Below, one piece after another: positions 52,962 through 61,410 of a DNA stretch of 64,000 bases. Source of the DNA: Turicibacter sanguinis (GTDB lineage: Bacteria; Bacillota_I; Bacilli_A; MOL361; Turicibacteraceae); contig NZ_CP053187.1 in NCBI RefSeq assembly GCF_013046825.1, positions 1,105,501-1,169,500 on the forward strand, read 5' to 3'. The notes beneath the pieces are model-generated. The model saw only the letters and a program-made list of their open reading frames with translations. It had not been told where the DNA came from and searched no databases. Both the position numbers and the translations under genes were made by a program. The first letter of the stretch is position 1. Every line of letters begins with the position of its first letter.

Positions 52962-54299
52962 ATGGGAAAATACTTTGGAACAGATGGAATTCGAGGAGTA
53001 GCAAATACTGAGCTAACTCCAGAATTCGCATTAAAATTAGGACGTATTTTAGGACATCATTTAAAGGAAAAAAATACTCGTCCTAAGGTTTTAATCGGGC
53101 GCGATACTCGTATTTCTGGTGAATTATTAGAAAGTGCCTTAATTGCAGGTCTAGTGTCATCTGGTGCTGATGTATTAACGCTTGGTGTGATTACCACTCC
53201 AGGAGTAGCTTACTTAACAAAAAATTTAGATGTTGATGCGGGAGTTATGATTTCTGCTTCTCATAATCCAGTTCAAGATAATGGAATTAAAATTTTTAGC
53301 CATAGTGGATATAAATTAAGTGACCAAGAAGAAGAAGAAATCGAAGCTTTAATTGATTCAAGTGATGAACTACCACGTCCAATTGCTGGTGAAATCGGAC
53401 GTGTTGAAGATTTCCAAATGGGATCTCAAAAATATGTGAACTTTATTAAAGGAACTGTTGGTCAAAAATTAACGGGATTAAAGATTGTATTAGATTGTGC
53501 GAATGGAGCAAGTTCAGCATTAGCACCTCAATTATTTGCTGATTTAGATGCTGATATTGTAACTGTATCATCTAATCCAGATGGAATTAATATTAATCAT
53601 AATTGTGGTTCAACTCATCCGGAAAACTTAGCAAAAGAAGTCGTGAAGCATGAAGCACATTTAGGATTTGCTTTTGATGGAGACTGTGATCGTTTAATTG
53701 CGGTTGATCATAATGGAAACATTATTGATGGTGATTACATTATGTTTATCGTTGGTCGCTATTTAAATGAAAAAGGATTATTAAAACAAGGAACAGTCGT
53801 TTCAACTGTTATGAGTAACTTAGGATTCTATAATGCTGTTGAAGCTAATGGATTACATAGTGTCCAAACGAAAGTTGGAGATCGTTATGTTCTAGAGGAA
53901 ATGTTGAAAAATGATTACAACTTCGGTGGAGAACAATCAGGACATTTAATCTTCTTAGATTATGGAACAACTGGAGATGGAATGTTAAGTGCAGTTCAAT
54001 TAGCTAAAATTATCGTTGAAAAAGGTCAATCACTTGCTGATTTAGCTAAAGAAATGCCTAAGTATCCTCAGTTATTAAAAAATCTTCGTGTTGAAGATAA
54101 AAATGCCATGATGACCAATGAGGCTATTTTAGCTGTGATTGCTGAAGTAGAGGCAGAAATGAATGGTAAAGGCCGCGTCTTAGTTCGTCCTTCAGGAACG
54201 GAACCATTAGTTCGTGTTATGGTTGAAGCTGAAACAGAAGAGTTATGTGAAAGCTATGTAGAGCGTATCTTAGCTATTGTAGAAAAAGAATTGAAATAG
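52962..54299 (+). CDS. glmM: phosphoglucosamine mutase
   Basis: 445 residues. Converts glucosamine 6-phosphate to the 1-phosphate for peptidoglycan. Seen: [20 protein letters not shown], the catalytic Ser in [15 protein letters not shown] (near residue 99), the metal loop [11 protein letters not shown] and the sugar loop EQSGH; phosphate-binding [12 protein letters not shown] at the end. ATG 52962 follows GTGAGG. GlmM is known to interact with CdaA and inhibit it, matching the operon. Confidence 0.96.
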   Translation: MGKYFGTDGIRGVANTELTPEFALKLGRILGHHLKEKNTRPKVLIGRDTRISGELLESALIAGLVSSGADVLTLGVITTPGVAYLTKNLDVDAGVMISASHNPVQDNGIKIFSHSGYKLSDQEEEEIEALIDSSDELPRPIAGEIGRVEDFQMGSQKYVNFIKGTVGQKLTGLKIVLDCANGASSALAPQLFADLDADIVTVSSNPDGININHNCGSTHPENLAKEVVKHEAHLGFAFDGDCDRLIAVDHNGNIIDGDYIMFIVGRYLNEKGLLKQGTVVSTVMSNLGFYNAVEANGLHSVQTKVGDRYVLEEMLKNDYNFGGEQSGHLIFLDYGTTGDGMLSAVQLAKIIVEKGQSLADLAKEMPKYPQLLKNLRVEDKNAMMTNEAILAVIAEVEAEMNGKGRVLVRPSGTEPLVRVMVEAETEELCESYVERILAIVEKELK

Positions 54300-54304
54300 T
54301 AGTT

Positions 54305-54333
54305 AAAAAGGAGTGATTTATCACTCCTTTTTA
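54305..54333 (+). terminator. intrinsic terminator after glmM
   Basis: AAAAAGGAGTGA / TCACTCCTTTTT, 12-bp stem with loop TTTA. Confidence 0.9.
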
Positions 54334-54363
54334 TGTTTTTTTAGGTATAAATATAAAATAGCA

Positions 54364-54391
54364 TTTTAAAATCATTAGCATATGATATAAT
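54364..54391 (+). promoter_or_regulatory. promoter of glmS
   Basis: TTTTAA, 16-bp spacer, TATAAT with extended TG (TGATATAAT). Transcript would start near 54398, about 60 bases before the ribozyme cleavage site. Confidence 0.6.
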
Positions 54392-54450
54392 GGAAATGTT
54401 GCTTTCATAGTGGGAAGGAGGGTAGCAAGGGTAGAAAGAAGATCTATTCA

Positions 54451-54596
54451 TATTAAGCGCCAGAGCTGTGTTTTAGGGTAGGAGCAGCTGACGAGGTGAA
54501 GGTTAATCGATTTTTCGGCGGATGCCTTCCGGCTGGATATCTCAGTCGTAGTCTTCAAACAAAACTAAGAGGTAACTCTTACGACAAAATTGAAGA
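54451..54596 (+). ncRNA. glmS ribozyme (glucosamine-6-phosphate responsive)
   Basis: The core AGCGCCAGAGC, CAGCTGACGAGGTG, AGGTTAATCGA, TTCGGCGGATGCC and CCGGCTG follows the known consensus in order. Cleavage is expected between A54456 and G54457. The downstream P3 arm (GTCGTA ... TACGAC) and P4 (AAGAGGTAACTCTT) are also present. When GlcN6P binds, the mRNA cleaves itself and glmS expression falls. Confidence 0.95.
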
Positions 54597-54656
54597 AAAA
54601 GATAAATAGAAAGCAGCTCTAACTAAATTATATTAAATAAGGAGTTGTGAATTTTT

Positions 54657-56441
54657 ATGTGTGGAATCGTTGGATATATTGGTGGGCAAGACGTTAAAGA
54701 TATTTTATTAAATGGGTTAGAAAAATTAGAGTATCGTGGATATGATTCAGCAGGAATTGCAGTTGTGAACGAGGCAGGAGTTCATATTTTTAAAGATAAG
54801 GGACGTATTGCACATTTACGTACAGTCGTTGACGAAACAGTTTTATCAACAGTAGGAATTGGGCATACACGTTGGGCAACTCATGGAGCACCAAATCAAC
54901 GTAATTCTCATCCTCATCAATCAAGCACTGGTCGTTTCACAGTTGTGCATAACGGTGTGATTGAAAATGAATTAGAATTACGTAAAGAGTATTTACCAAA
55001 CTACAACTTTATTTCAGATACTGATACTGAAGTGATTGTTGCCTTAATCGAAAAATTTGTTTTAGAAAAAGAAGATGTTGAGTTAGCGATTCGCCACGTG
55101 ATGAGTATTTTACACGGATCTTACGCTTTAGGAGTCATCGATGCACAGAATCCTGAAGTATTATATGCTGCTAAAAACAAGTCGCCAATGTTAATTGGGC
55201 TTGGTGAAGGATTCAATATGATTGGATCTGATGCAATGGCAATGTTACAGTGTACAAATCAATTCGTTGAAATTGAAGATGAAGAATTTATTAAATTAAC
55301 TCGTGAAGAGGTTACCATTTATAACTTATTAGGAGTTAAAATTAAACGTGATCCATTCACAGCAGAACTTGATGCATCTGACATCGAAAAAGGAACATAT
55401 CCTCATTACATGTTAAAAGAAATTGATGAGCAACCATATGTTATTCGACGTATTGTTGAACAATATTTCGAGGATGGAGAAATTAAAATTGATCCAGAAA
55501 TCGTCAAAGCTGTCAGTGAAGCAGATCGATTATATATTGTGGCTGCTGGGACAAGTATGCATGCTGGTTTCGTAGGAAAGCAAATGTTTGAACAATTAGC
55601 GGGGATTCCAACTGAAGTTCATATTTCATCTGAATTTGTTTATAATACGCCAGTTATCAGTCAAAATCCTTTATTCATCTTTATTTCTCAATCAGGAGAA
55701 ACAGCAGATAGCCGTGCTGTATTAGTTAAAATTAAACAATTAGGATATAAATCATTAACCATTACAAATGTACCGGGATCAACTTTATCTCGTGAAGCAG
55801 ACCATACTTTATTATTATATGCAGGTCCTGAAATTGCAGTTGCTTCAACAAAAGCATATACCGCTCAAGTAGCCGTTCAAGCGATCTTAGCTGCTCGTGT
55901 AGGAGAAAATCATAATTTAGATTTATCACGTGAATTAGCCATTGTTGCAAATGTCATGGAAAGTATTACAGATGATAAAGAGCAATTCGCTGATATTGCA
56001 AAAGATTACTTAACAGCTCGTAACTGCTTCTATATTGGTCGTCATGTTGATTACTATGTCGCACTTGAAGCGTCATTAAAATTAAAAGAAATTTCTTATA
56101 TTCAAACGGAAGGATTCGCAGCAGGAGAATTAAAACACGGAACGATTGCTTTAATTGAAAAAGGGACTCCTGTTATTGCGATTGTCTCTCAAGAGTCTGT
56201 TAACTTAAATACACGTTCAAATGTGAAAGAAGTTAAAGCTCGTGGAGCAAATACAGTTGTCATCTCATTAAAATCATTAAGTTCTGAAACTGACCAAATT
56301 GTGATTGATGACGTACATCCATTACTAACACCATTAGTAACCGTTGTGCCAACACAATTAATTTCTTATTATGCGGCATTACAACGCGGATTTGATATCG
56401 ATAAACCACGTAACTTAGCGAAATCTGTAACAGTTGAATAA
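54657..56441 (+). CDS. glmS: glutamine--fructose-6-phosphate aminotransferase (isomerising)
   Basis: 594 residues. Makes glucosamine 6-phosphate, the first step to UDP-GlcNAc. Catalytic Cys2 begins [20 protein letters not shown], and the glutaminase domain has [11 protein letters not shown]. The two SIS sugar-isomerase domains cover about 285-420 and 455-585 with [13 protein letters not shown]; the end LAKSVTVE is typical. AAGGAG precedes the ATG by 11 bases. Regulated by the ribozyme above; terminator follows. Confidence 0.96.
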   Translation: MCGIVGYIGGQDVKDILLNGLEKLEYRGYDSAGIAVVNEAGVHIFKDKGRIAHLRTVVDETVLSTVGIGHTRWATHGAPNQRNSHPHQSSTGRFTVVHNGVIENELELRKEYLPNYNFISDTDTEVIVALIEKFVLEKEDVELAIRHVMSILHGSYALGVIDAQNPEVLYAAKNKSPMLIGLGEGFNMIGSDAMAMLQCTNQFVEIEDEEFIKLTREEVTIYNLLGVKIKRDPFTAELDASDIEKGTYPHYMLKEIDEQPYVIRRIVEQYFEDGEIKIDPEIVKAVSEADRLYIVAAGTSMHAGFVGKQMFEQLAGIPTEVHISSEFVYNTPVISQNPLFIFISQSGETADSRAVLVKIKQLGYKSLTITNVPGSTLSREADHTLLLYAGPEIAVASTKAYTAQVAVQAILAARVGENHNLDLSRELAIVANVMESITDDKEQFADIAKDYLTARNCFYIGRHVDYYVALEASLKLKEISYIQTEGFAAGELKHGTIALIEKGTPVIAIVSQESVNLNTRSNVKEVKARGANTVVISLKSLSSETDQIVIDDVHPLLTPLVTVVPTQLISYYAALQRGFDIDKPRNLAKSVTVE

Positions 56442-56445
56442 AATG

Positions 56446-56474
56446 AATACTCCCCTAATGGGGAGTATTTTTTT
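56446..56474 (+). terminator. intrinsic terminator after glmS
   Basis: AATACTCCCC / GGGGAGTATT with loop TAAT and T-run. Confidence 0.9.
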
Positions 56475-56483
56475 GAGTTATAA

Positions 56484-56497
56484 TAGTTGCAAATACA
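56484..56497 (+). promoter_or_regulatory. putative MarR operator, copy 1
   Basis: TAGTTGCAAATACA. It contains the -35 box TTGCAA of the marR promoter and differs in one base from copy 2 before the MATE gene. Confidence 0.5.
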
Positions 56498-56515
56498 TCC
56501 TAATGGTGATAGGAT
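56487..56515 (+). promoter_or_regulatory. promoter of the MarR gene
   Basis: TTGCAA, 17-bp spacer, TAGGAT with extended TG (TGATAGGAT). Confidence 0.6.
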
Positions 56516-56551
56516 AGGTAGGGTATAAAATTTTTGACATGCGGTGAGATC

Positions 56552-56995
56552 ATGAACGAGTCAATTGGTAAATCAATGTCTATTATTTATAGATATCGTC
56601 AGATTCTAATTAATCATAAATTGAAGCCTTATGATTTAGGATATGGACAATACATCTTTTTAATAAATATAGAACGTAATTTAGGAATTAGTCAAAAAGA
56701 GCTAACTAAATTAGTAATGATTGATAAGGCAACAACAGCAAAAGCTTTAAAAAAGTTAGAGGAAAATGATTATATTTATCGCGTTTGTAATTCAAATGAT
56801 CGACGATATAATCAATTATATTTAACTGAGAAGGCACATGAATTGATGCCAGTGATAATTAAGGTTTTAGAAGAAATTACAGATGAGTTAGTTGAAGGCT
56901 TAACCGATGAGGAATGTGAACAATTTTCAGCTATCTCTGACAAAATTTTATGTAATGCTATTTCTGCTGTTGAAGATTTAAGAAATGAAAAATAG
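56552..56995 (+). CDS. MarR family transcriptional regulator
   Basis: 147 residues. Winged-helix repressor: dimer helices at the ends, and a DNA-binding core with NLGISQKELTKLVMIDKATT, LKKLEENDYIYRV and NDRRYNQLYLTEKA (the wing). Such proteins usually repress themselves and a drug efflux pump. The ATG at 56552 follows GGTGAG; an in-frame TTG at 56534 precedes that site. A MATE pump gene lies 61 bases downstream, with a copy of the same 14-base motif before both genes, so this regulator probably controls the pair. Confidence 0.9.
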   Translation: MNESIGKSMSIIYRYRQILINHKLKPYDLGYGQYIFLINIERNLGISQKELTKLVMIDKATTAKALKKLEENDYIYRVCNSNDRRYNQLYLTEKAHELMPVIIKVLEEITDELVEGLTDEECEQFSAISDKILCNAISAVEDLRNEK

Positions 56996-57020
56996 CTATA
57001 AGGTTATTTTTTATTTAAAT

Positions 57021-57034
57021 TAGTTGCAGATACA
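57021..57034 (+). promoter_or_regulatory. putative MarR operator, copy 2
   Basis: TAGTTGCAGATACA, 14 bases, one different from copy 1. It extends to CTGTAT, giving an inverted ATACA-C-TGTAT, and lies just before the MATE ribosome binding site, where it could act as a roadblock. Confidence 0.5.
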
Positions 57035-57056
57035 CTGTATTTAAGGAGGAGTTAAA

Positions 57057-58454
57057 ATGAATAAACCAAATGTTTTGGGAGAAGAGAAGGTTTCTAAGTT
57101 GCTAATTCAATTCTCTGTTCCAGCGATTATTGGGATGATGGTTAATACCTTGTATAATATTGTTGACCGGATGTATATTGGAAATATTCCTGAGGTTGGA
57201 GGGCTAGCTTTAACTGGGGTCGGAATTACGATGCCAATTATGACGATTATTATGGCGTTTGGGATGCTAGTTGGCCTTGGAACAAGTGCTCGTATTTCAT
57301 TAAAGTTAGGGCAGCATAAAAGAGATGAGGCGCAGCACCATTTAGGGAATGCTTTCGTTTTAATATTAATTTTAAGTTTGTTAATAACAGTTGTCGGTCT
57401 CTTATTTATGGACCCGATTTTATCAATGTTTGGGGCAAGTGCTGATACAGAGATTTATGCTTCACAATATATGCAAATTATCTTTATCGGGACAATCTTT
57501 AATATGATGAGTTTTGGATTAAATCACTCGATTCGTAGTGATGGTAATCCAAAAATTGCAATGTTATCAATGTTAATTGGGGCAGGTATTAATATTTTAT
57601 TAGATCCTATTTTTATTTTCGTATTAGGACTTGGTGTACGAGGAGCAGCCATTGCGACTGTTTTATCTCAGATTGCATCATCGATTTGGATTTTATATTA
57701 TTTCACTAAAGGTAAAAGTAATATTAAAATTACACGTCAAAGTATGAAGTTAGATAAGGTAATTATTCTTAGTATTTTCTCGATTGGGATGAGTCCATTT
57801 GCGATGCAAATCGCACAAAGTATTGTCCAAGTTATTTCAAATAACTCACTAAAAATGTATGGTGGAGATTTAGCAATTGGTGCTATGGCCATTGTAAGTA
57901 GTATCTCGTTAATCTTTACGATGCCATTATTCGGTCTAAATCAAGGTTCACAGCCAATTATCGGGTTTAATTATGGTGCAAAAAAATACCATCGTGTTAA
58001 ACAAGCTGTAACGTACGCAGTTATTGTTGCAACAATTATCGTGACGTTTGGATGGATTGTGATTCAGACGTATCCAGAAGCGTTAATTCGTTTGTTTAGT
58101 AATGATGCAAGTTTATCAGAGATGGCAACAGGTGGATTGAAAATCTTCTTATTCATGTTACCAGTGCTCGGATTCCAAATCATTAGTTCAAACTTCTATT
58201 TATCAATTGGTAAAGCAAAAGTTTCGATGTTTTTAAGTTTATTGAGACAAGTGATTTTATTAATTCCTTGTTTACTTATCTTGCCTCATATCGGTGGTTT
58301 AGGATTAACGGGTGTTTGGTTAGCAGGGCCAGTAGCTGATGGATTAGCATCTTTAATTACAGGAATCATTTTCTTCCGCTCGGTACGTGGCTTAAAAGAA
58401 GCTAAAGAACCGCAATTGGAGGTAACTCATCCAGAGAAAATTATGCAAGCATAA
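57057..58454 (+). CDS. MATE family efflux transporter
   Basis: 465 residues with 12 membrane spans in two six-span halves. Typical pieces: FSVPAIIGMMVNTLYNIVDR with the conserved Asp/Arg at the end of span 1, LALTGVGITMPI, and in the second half SLIFTMPLFGLNQGSQPIIG. NorM/MepA-type pumps export cationic drugs with Na+ or H+. Substrates unknown. AAGGAGGAG upstream of the ATG. Paired with the MarR gene, with the shared motif between them. Confidence 0.9.
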   Translation: MNKPNVLGEEKVSKLLIQFSVPAIIGMMVNTLYNIVDRMYIGNIPEVGGLALTGVGITMPIMTIIMAFGMLVGLGTSARISLKLGQHKRDEAQHHLGNAFVLILILSLLITVVGLLFMDPILSMFGASADTEIYASQYMQIIFIGTIFNMMSFGLNHSIRSDGNPKIAMLSMLIGAGINILLDPIFIFVLGLGVRGAAIATVLSQIASSIWILYYFTKGKSNIKITRQSMKLDKVIILSIFSIGMSPFAMQIAQSIVQVISNNSLKMYGGDLAIGAMAIVSSISLIFTMPLFGLNQGSQPIIGFNYGAKKYHRVKQAVTYAVIVATIIVTFGWIVIQTYPEALIRLFSNDASLSEMATGGLKIFLFMLPVLGFQIISSNFYLSIGKAKVSMFLSLLRQVILLIPCLLILPHIGGLGLTGVWLAGPVADGLASLITGIIFFRSVRGLKEAKEPQLEVTHPEKIMQA

Positions 58455-58513
58455 TATTTCGATTGATTTTGAACGCTTAAATAGTCTAAGATAGATGTAA
58501 GGGGGCGTTAGTG

Positions 58514-58723
58514 ATGAGTAAACTGTTGATTAAAGTTGAAAATATGAGCTGTCAACATTGTGTGAAATCTATTCATGATGCTGTGGCAGGAATTACTGGT
58601 GTTAAAGAAGTAAAAATTGATTTGAAGACTAAGCTAGTTCAAATTGATTATGATGAAAAGTTTATTAGTCAGTTTATTTTGATTGAAAAAATAGAAGATC
58701 AAGGTTTTAATATCCAATTATAG
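58514..58723 (+). CDS. HMA-domain metal-binding protein (CopZ-like)
   Basis: 69 residues, one ferredoxin-like heavy-metal-associated domain with the metal site MSCQHC in loop 1. It fits the copper chaperone CopZ or a similar soluble carrier, but no copper ATPase or CsoR/CopY regulator is nearby to support copper handling. ATG 58514 follows AAGGGGGCG; the preceding in-frame GTG is part of the site's spacing. It lies 59 bases after the MATE gene and ends at a strong terminator. Confidence 0.85.
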   Translation: MSKLLIKVENMSCQHCVKSIHDAVAGITGVKEVKIDLKTKLVQIDYDEKFISQFILIEKIEDQGFNIQL

Positions 58724-58724
58724 T

Positions 58725-58755
58725 AAAAGAAGTGTGCAAATGCACACTTCTTTTT
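58725..58755 (+). terminator. intrinsic terminator after the HMA gene
   Basis: AAAAGAAGTGTGCA / TGCACACTTCTTTT, 14-bp stem with loop AA-type turn and T-run. Confidence 0.9.
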
Positions 58756-58830
58756 GTTTATTTTATAAGATATAATTAGACACAAGATAAGGTTATTCGG
58801 GATGACTTATCTTATAAAACAGGGATAGCA

Positions 58831-58862
58831 AAAAAACATCTTTCTTTTTAAAGATGTTTTTT
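58831..58862. terminator. bidirectional terminator
   Basis: AAAAAACATCTTT / AAAGATGTTTTTT with T-run on both strands. Ends the - strand HTH gene; on + it could end a short transcript starting near 58783. Confidence 0.85.
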
Positions 58863-58876
58863 TCATTTAGTAATAG

Positions 58877-59854
58877 TTATTGGATGGGATGAGTTACATC
58901 ATATTTAATTTTATTCTTGTCAAAACCAATTATTTCAAGGTGTCGATCGAGCATAGTTGAAATTCGGGAGCTTCCAAGTAAGTTGTAAAATTCATACGCT
59001 CTACGGAAATGGAACGTGGCATGTTCCTCATCTCCTAAAAAATGAAGTGCTGTAGCTTTAGTGGCATTTAAATCTCCAGCATAGATATAGACGAATTTAC
59101 AATTAGATAGATTAATTCCTTTAGTTGCTATCTCGATACATTTAACATAATTTTTCTCTTGTAGGTAAAATTGCGCTAAATAGAAATAAGCTCTTAAAAT
59201 ATGGAGTGTTTCGACATTTTCATAATTTGCTAACCGACTTTCAACTGATGTTGTTAATAATTCAATTGCTTCTTGACGTTGTCCAAGTGTGAATAAGCAA
59301 GTAGCTTTGTCAGTATTAATCCCGATTTCTTCAATTGTAAAGATATGAAGTCTTTCACTCCCTGTTTCGTCCATTAAAGAAAAAGTGCGAAGAGCCTCAT
59401 TAAAATATTCAAGTGCCTTAGCAGCATTTTTATATTTTTTGAGCTGAACCACTCCTTGTTGATAAGTATAGGCTTGTTTTCCTACTCCATATTGAAAATC
59501 GGGAAGGTTGGCACATTTTTGAAGAAGTTGTTCTAAAAGGTCGTAATTGCCCATTGTTGTACATTGCTTCATTTGATGCATATAGTCACTTGTTTGCTCA
59601 AAGTTAATGTAATAACACTGTTCAATTAAGACACGAATATCAACACGCAATTTATTACAAAGTTGATAGAGAAGCTCAAGACTAGGATTGCGTTTACCAT
59701 TTAAGATTTTGTTTAAATGATCCCGAGGTGTAATGCCAGCAGCGAGTTCACTTTGTGTCATCCCTTTTTCTTGAGCAATTTCTTTTAATTTCTGTGTAAG
59801 AAGTTGAAAGTTAATATAATAACCGTTCAAATTGGGATATTCTGTCTTTTCCAT
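58877..59854 (-). CDS. HTH (XRE)-TPR regulator, Rgg/RRNPP-like
   Basis: 325 residues. N-terminal helix-turn-helix of the Cro/CI type (about 16-78: LKEIAQEKGMTQSELAAGIT and LNKILNGKRNPSLELLYQLC), then a helical repeat region (about 95-315) with TPR-like pieces such as KAALEYF-type and LAQFYLQEKNYVKCIEIATK. The architecture fits regulators that bind a small peptide or sense cell state. No adjacent peptide gene was recognised. GTGAGGAC precedes the ATG. It is divergent from the queuosine-precursor transporter leader, across 155 bases. Confidence 0.8.
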   Translation of the reverse strand: MEKTEYPNLNGYYINFQLLTQKLKEIAQEKGMTQSELAAGITPRDHLNKILNGKRNPSLELLYQLCNKLRVDIRVLIEQCYYINFEQTSDYMHQMKQCTTMGNYDLLEQLLQKCANLPDFQYGVGKQAYTYQQGVVQLKKYKNAAKALEYFNEALRTFSLMDETGSERLHIFTIEEIGINTDKATCLFTLGQRQEAIELLTTSVESRLANYENVETLHILRAYFYLAQFYLQEKNYVKCIEIATKGINLSNCKFVYIYAGDLNATKATALHFLGDEEHATFHFRRAYEFYNLLGSSRISTMLDRHLEIIGFDKNKIKYDVTHPIQ

Positions 59855-60011
59855 TTTGTCCTCACTTCTATTAAGTTTATTTATTTATATTATAAAATAT
59901 AATGATAGTATAAATCTATACGAGAACGTTTCTATAAACATTAAAATATGTAATAATGCCTTTTAGTATCCTAATTTAGGGGAAGAGAGAGTTTTTTTTA
60001 ATCTTTTTCTA
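59855..60011. other. AT-rich spacer between the HTH-TPR gene and the transporter promoter
   Basis: Contains several TATAAT-like boxes on both strands but no promoter with good spacing for the HTH gene and no gene. The run of T before 60000 lies where a -35 for the + promoter would be expected. Confidence 0.4.
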
Positions 60012-60020
60012 TGTTATAAT
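60012..60020 (+). promoter_or_regulatory. extended -10 promoter of the queuosine-precursor transporter leader
   Basis: TGTTATAAT (TG-N-TATAAT). The transcript start would be near 60027, about 185 bases before the gene. No strong -35. Confidence 0.55.
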
Positions 60021-60040
60021 ATGAAACTGTAACATTATAA

Positions 60041-60165
60041 AATCCTCATGCTGTTGGCAGAATCCAGCGTTATCAAAAATAGGAGGTCTAGTTTAGCGAA
60101 CGTTAGGCTTATTTTGCTATGCGTTTGTTTAATCATGATCTTATCTGCTCCTGTTTTTTATTAGG
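60041..60165 (+). promoter_or_regulatory. riboswitch-like leader with alternative stems and terminator
   Basis: Four complementary segments: S1 TCCTC (60043-60047), S2 AGGAGG (60081-60086), S3 CTCCT (60138-60142), S4 AGGAG (60153-60157) followed by eight T. S1:S2 with S3:S4 gives a terminator; S2:S3 would prevent it. Between S1 and S2 is a small hairpin (TGCTG / CAGCG, 11-base loop ending in C) and then an A-rich strand CAAAAATA. preQ1 or another queuosine precursor is a likely ligand because of the gene served, but I could not match it to a preQ1 consensus. Confidence 0.5.
60138..60165 (+). terminator. attenuation terminator in the leader
   Basis: CTCCT / AGGAG with a 10-base loop and eight T. 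The stem is short; it lies 35 bases before the coding start and so can act only as an attenuator. Confidence 0.6.
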
Positions 60166-60209
60166 AGTTTTTTTTATTGTTATAAAGTTTAAAGGTAAGG
60201 GTGACTAGT

Positions 60210-60896
60210 ATGACAAATGAATTAATTGCACTATTATTTGTGTGTACAAACTTTGGTTTAGTTGTGTTAAGCTACAAGTTATTTGGACGCAAGGGGCTAT
60301 ATGCTTATATTGTAATGAGCGTTATTGCGGCTAATATTCAAGTAGCAAAGACAACCACTATTTTCGGTATTGTAACAACCTTAGGAAATACAATGTTTAG
60401 TGGTATTTTCTTATCAACAGATCTATTAAGTGAAAAGTATGGAGTAAAAGCTGCAAAGTCAGCCGTATTTATGGGATTCTTTACGCAGTTATCATTTTTA
60501 ATTGTGACTCAATTTTCATTATGGTTTAAACCAGAAGCATCTGACTGGGCACAACCGTATATGGAAGGTTTATTTGGTTTAGCGTTACCAGTATTCACCA
60601 TTGCAGGACTATGTTCGTTCTTAGTTTCTCAAAGCATTGATGTTTATATTTTCCACTTTATTAAGGAAAAGTTTCCTCATGATAAGTGGTTATGGTTACG
60701 TAATAATGGAAGTACTTTATTAAGTCAGTTAATAGATACTTTCATTTTCACAGCGATTGTGTATATGTTTGGATTATGGGAATTAGATGCGGCTATATCA
60801 ATTTTCTTTGTTACATATTTTGTTAAAGCTATCTTAAGTATTTGCGATACTCCATTTGTTTATTTATTGAAAAAGGTAAAACCGTTAGATTTATAA
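60210..60896 (+). CDS. queuosine precursor transporter, YhhQ family
   Basis: 228 residues with about six membrane spans, of the YhhQ/VUT (COG1738) family that imports queuosine precursors. Diagnostic stretch: IAANIQVAKTTTIFGIVTTL, then GNTMFSGIFLSTDLLSEKYG and KSAVFMGFFTQLSFLI. ATG 60210 follows AAGGGTGA; a GTG at 60201 is less likely. The long structured leader suggests expression is tuned by a metabolite. No queuosine synthesis genes are nearby, so salvage is likely. Confidence 0.88.
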   Translation: MTNELIALLFVCTNFGLVVLSYKLFGRKGLYAYIVMSVIAANIQVAKTTTIFGIVTTLGNTMFSGIFLSTDLLSEKYGVKAAKSAVFMGFFTQLSFLIVTQFSLWFKPEASDWAQPYMEGLFGLALPVFTIAGLCSFLVSQSIDVYIFHFIKEKFPHDKWLWLRNNGSTLLSQLIDTFIFTAIVYMFGLWELDAAISIFFVTYFVKAILSICDTPFVYLLKKVKPLDL

Positions 60897-60928
60897 CAAT
60901 TATATATGTGATAATATAATATTTTTAG

Positions 60929-60955
60929 AAGGTCAGATTATTCTGACCTTTTTTC
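60929..60955 (+). terminator. intrinsic terminator after the transporter gene
   Basis: AAGGTCAGA / TCTGACCTT with loop TTAT and T-run. Confidence 0.9.
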
Positions 60956-60985
60956 TATAATGATGTAAATAAAGGGGGAGAGATT

Positions 60986-61385
60986 ATGGAGTTAAAGTTT
61001 GTAAAAGATAATGAAGTTAAGTTAGAGTGGTTCGGCGATAATGAAAGTTACGGGAGATTTTTAAGTAATCTTGTTTCGTGCGACAAGAAGCATGCTGTTT
61101 ATCTTGATGAGTTGATGAAGTGGATGAGGATGCGAAGTCTAGACTTGTAGCGGGAATTAAGTCGAAATATAAGAATAAGGATTTTTGAGGAAGGACGTTA
61201 TTGTCGTTCAGAGCATTTAGAGGATGGTTTGTTGAATGATGAGCGCTTGAATGAGAGTTATCTAGTTAAGTTAAGTGATAAGCAGAATGTGTGAGATTAT
61301 ATTCGAAACAATTGGTCGACATTTATATAATCATGGCTATTTAAGTCGTTTAGAAAACGGGGCAGAGTATAAGAGGGTAAAATAA
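60986..61385 (+). pseudogene. decayed gene remnant(s), unknown function
   Basis: A frame starts at ATG 60986 with AAAGGGGGAGAG and runs 54 codons to TAG 61148, then continues in the same frame for 47 more codons to TGA 61292. Just after, another frame (ATG 61287) codes 32 residues ending NHGYLSRLENGAEYKRVK before a terminator. A +1 frame (to 61188) also reads sensibly as KSRLVAGIKSKYKNKDF. This pattern of short frames in a row, with more TTG/AAG/GAG codons than the neighbours, suggests one or two broken genes. No family recognised. Confidence 0.4.
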
Positions 61386-61410
61386 AAAGCAGAGCTAAGC
61401 TCTGCTTTTT
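61384..61410. terminator. bidirectional terminator
   Basis: AAAAAGCAGAGC / GCTCTGCTTTTT around TAA. It ends rpoD on - and the remnant region on +. Confidence 0.9.

Noticed and set aside
60041-60095. Assignment as a standard preQ1-I riboswitch
   Set aside because: General shape is similar, but the conserved loop and tail sequence could not be aligned by eye; left as an unassigned leader.
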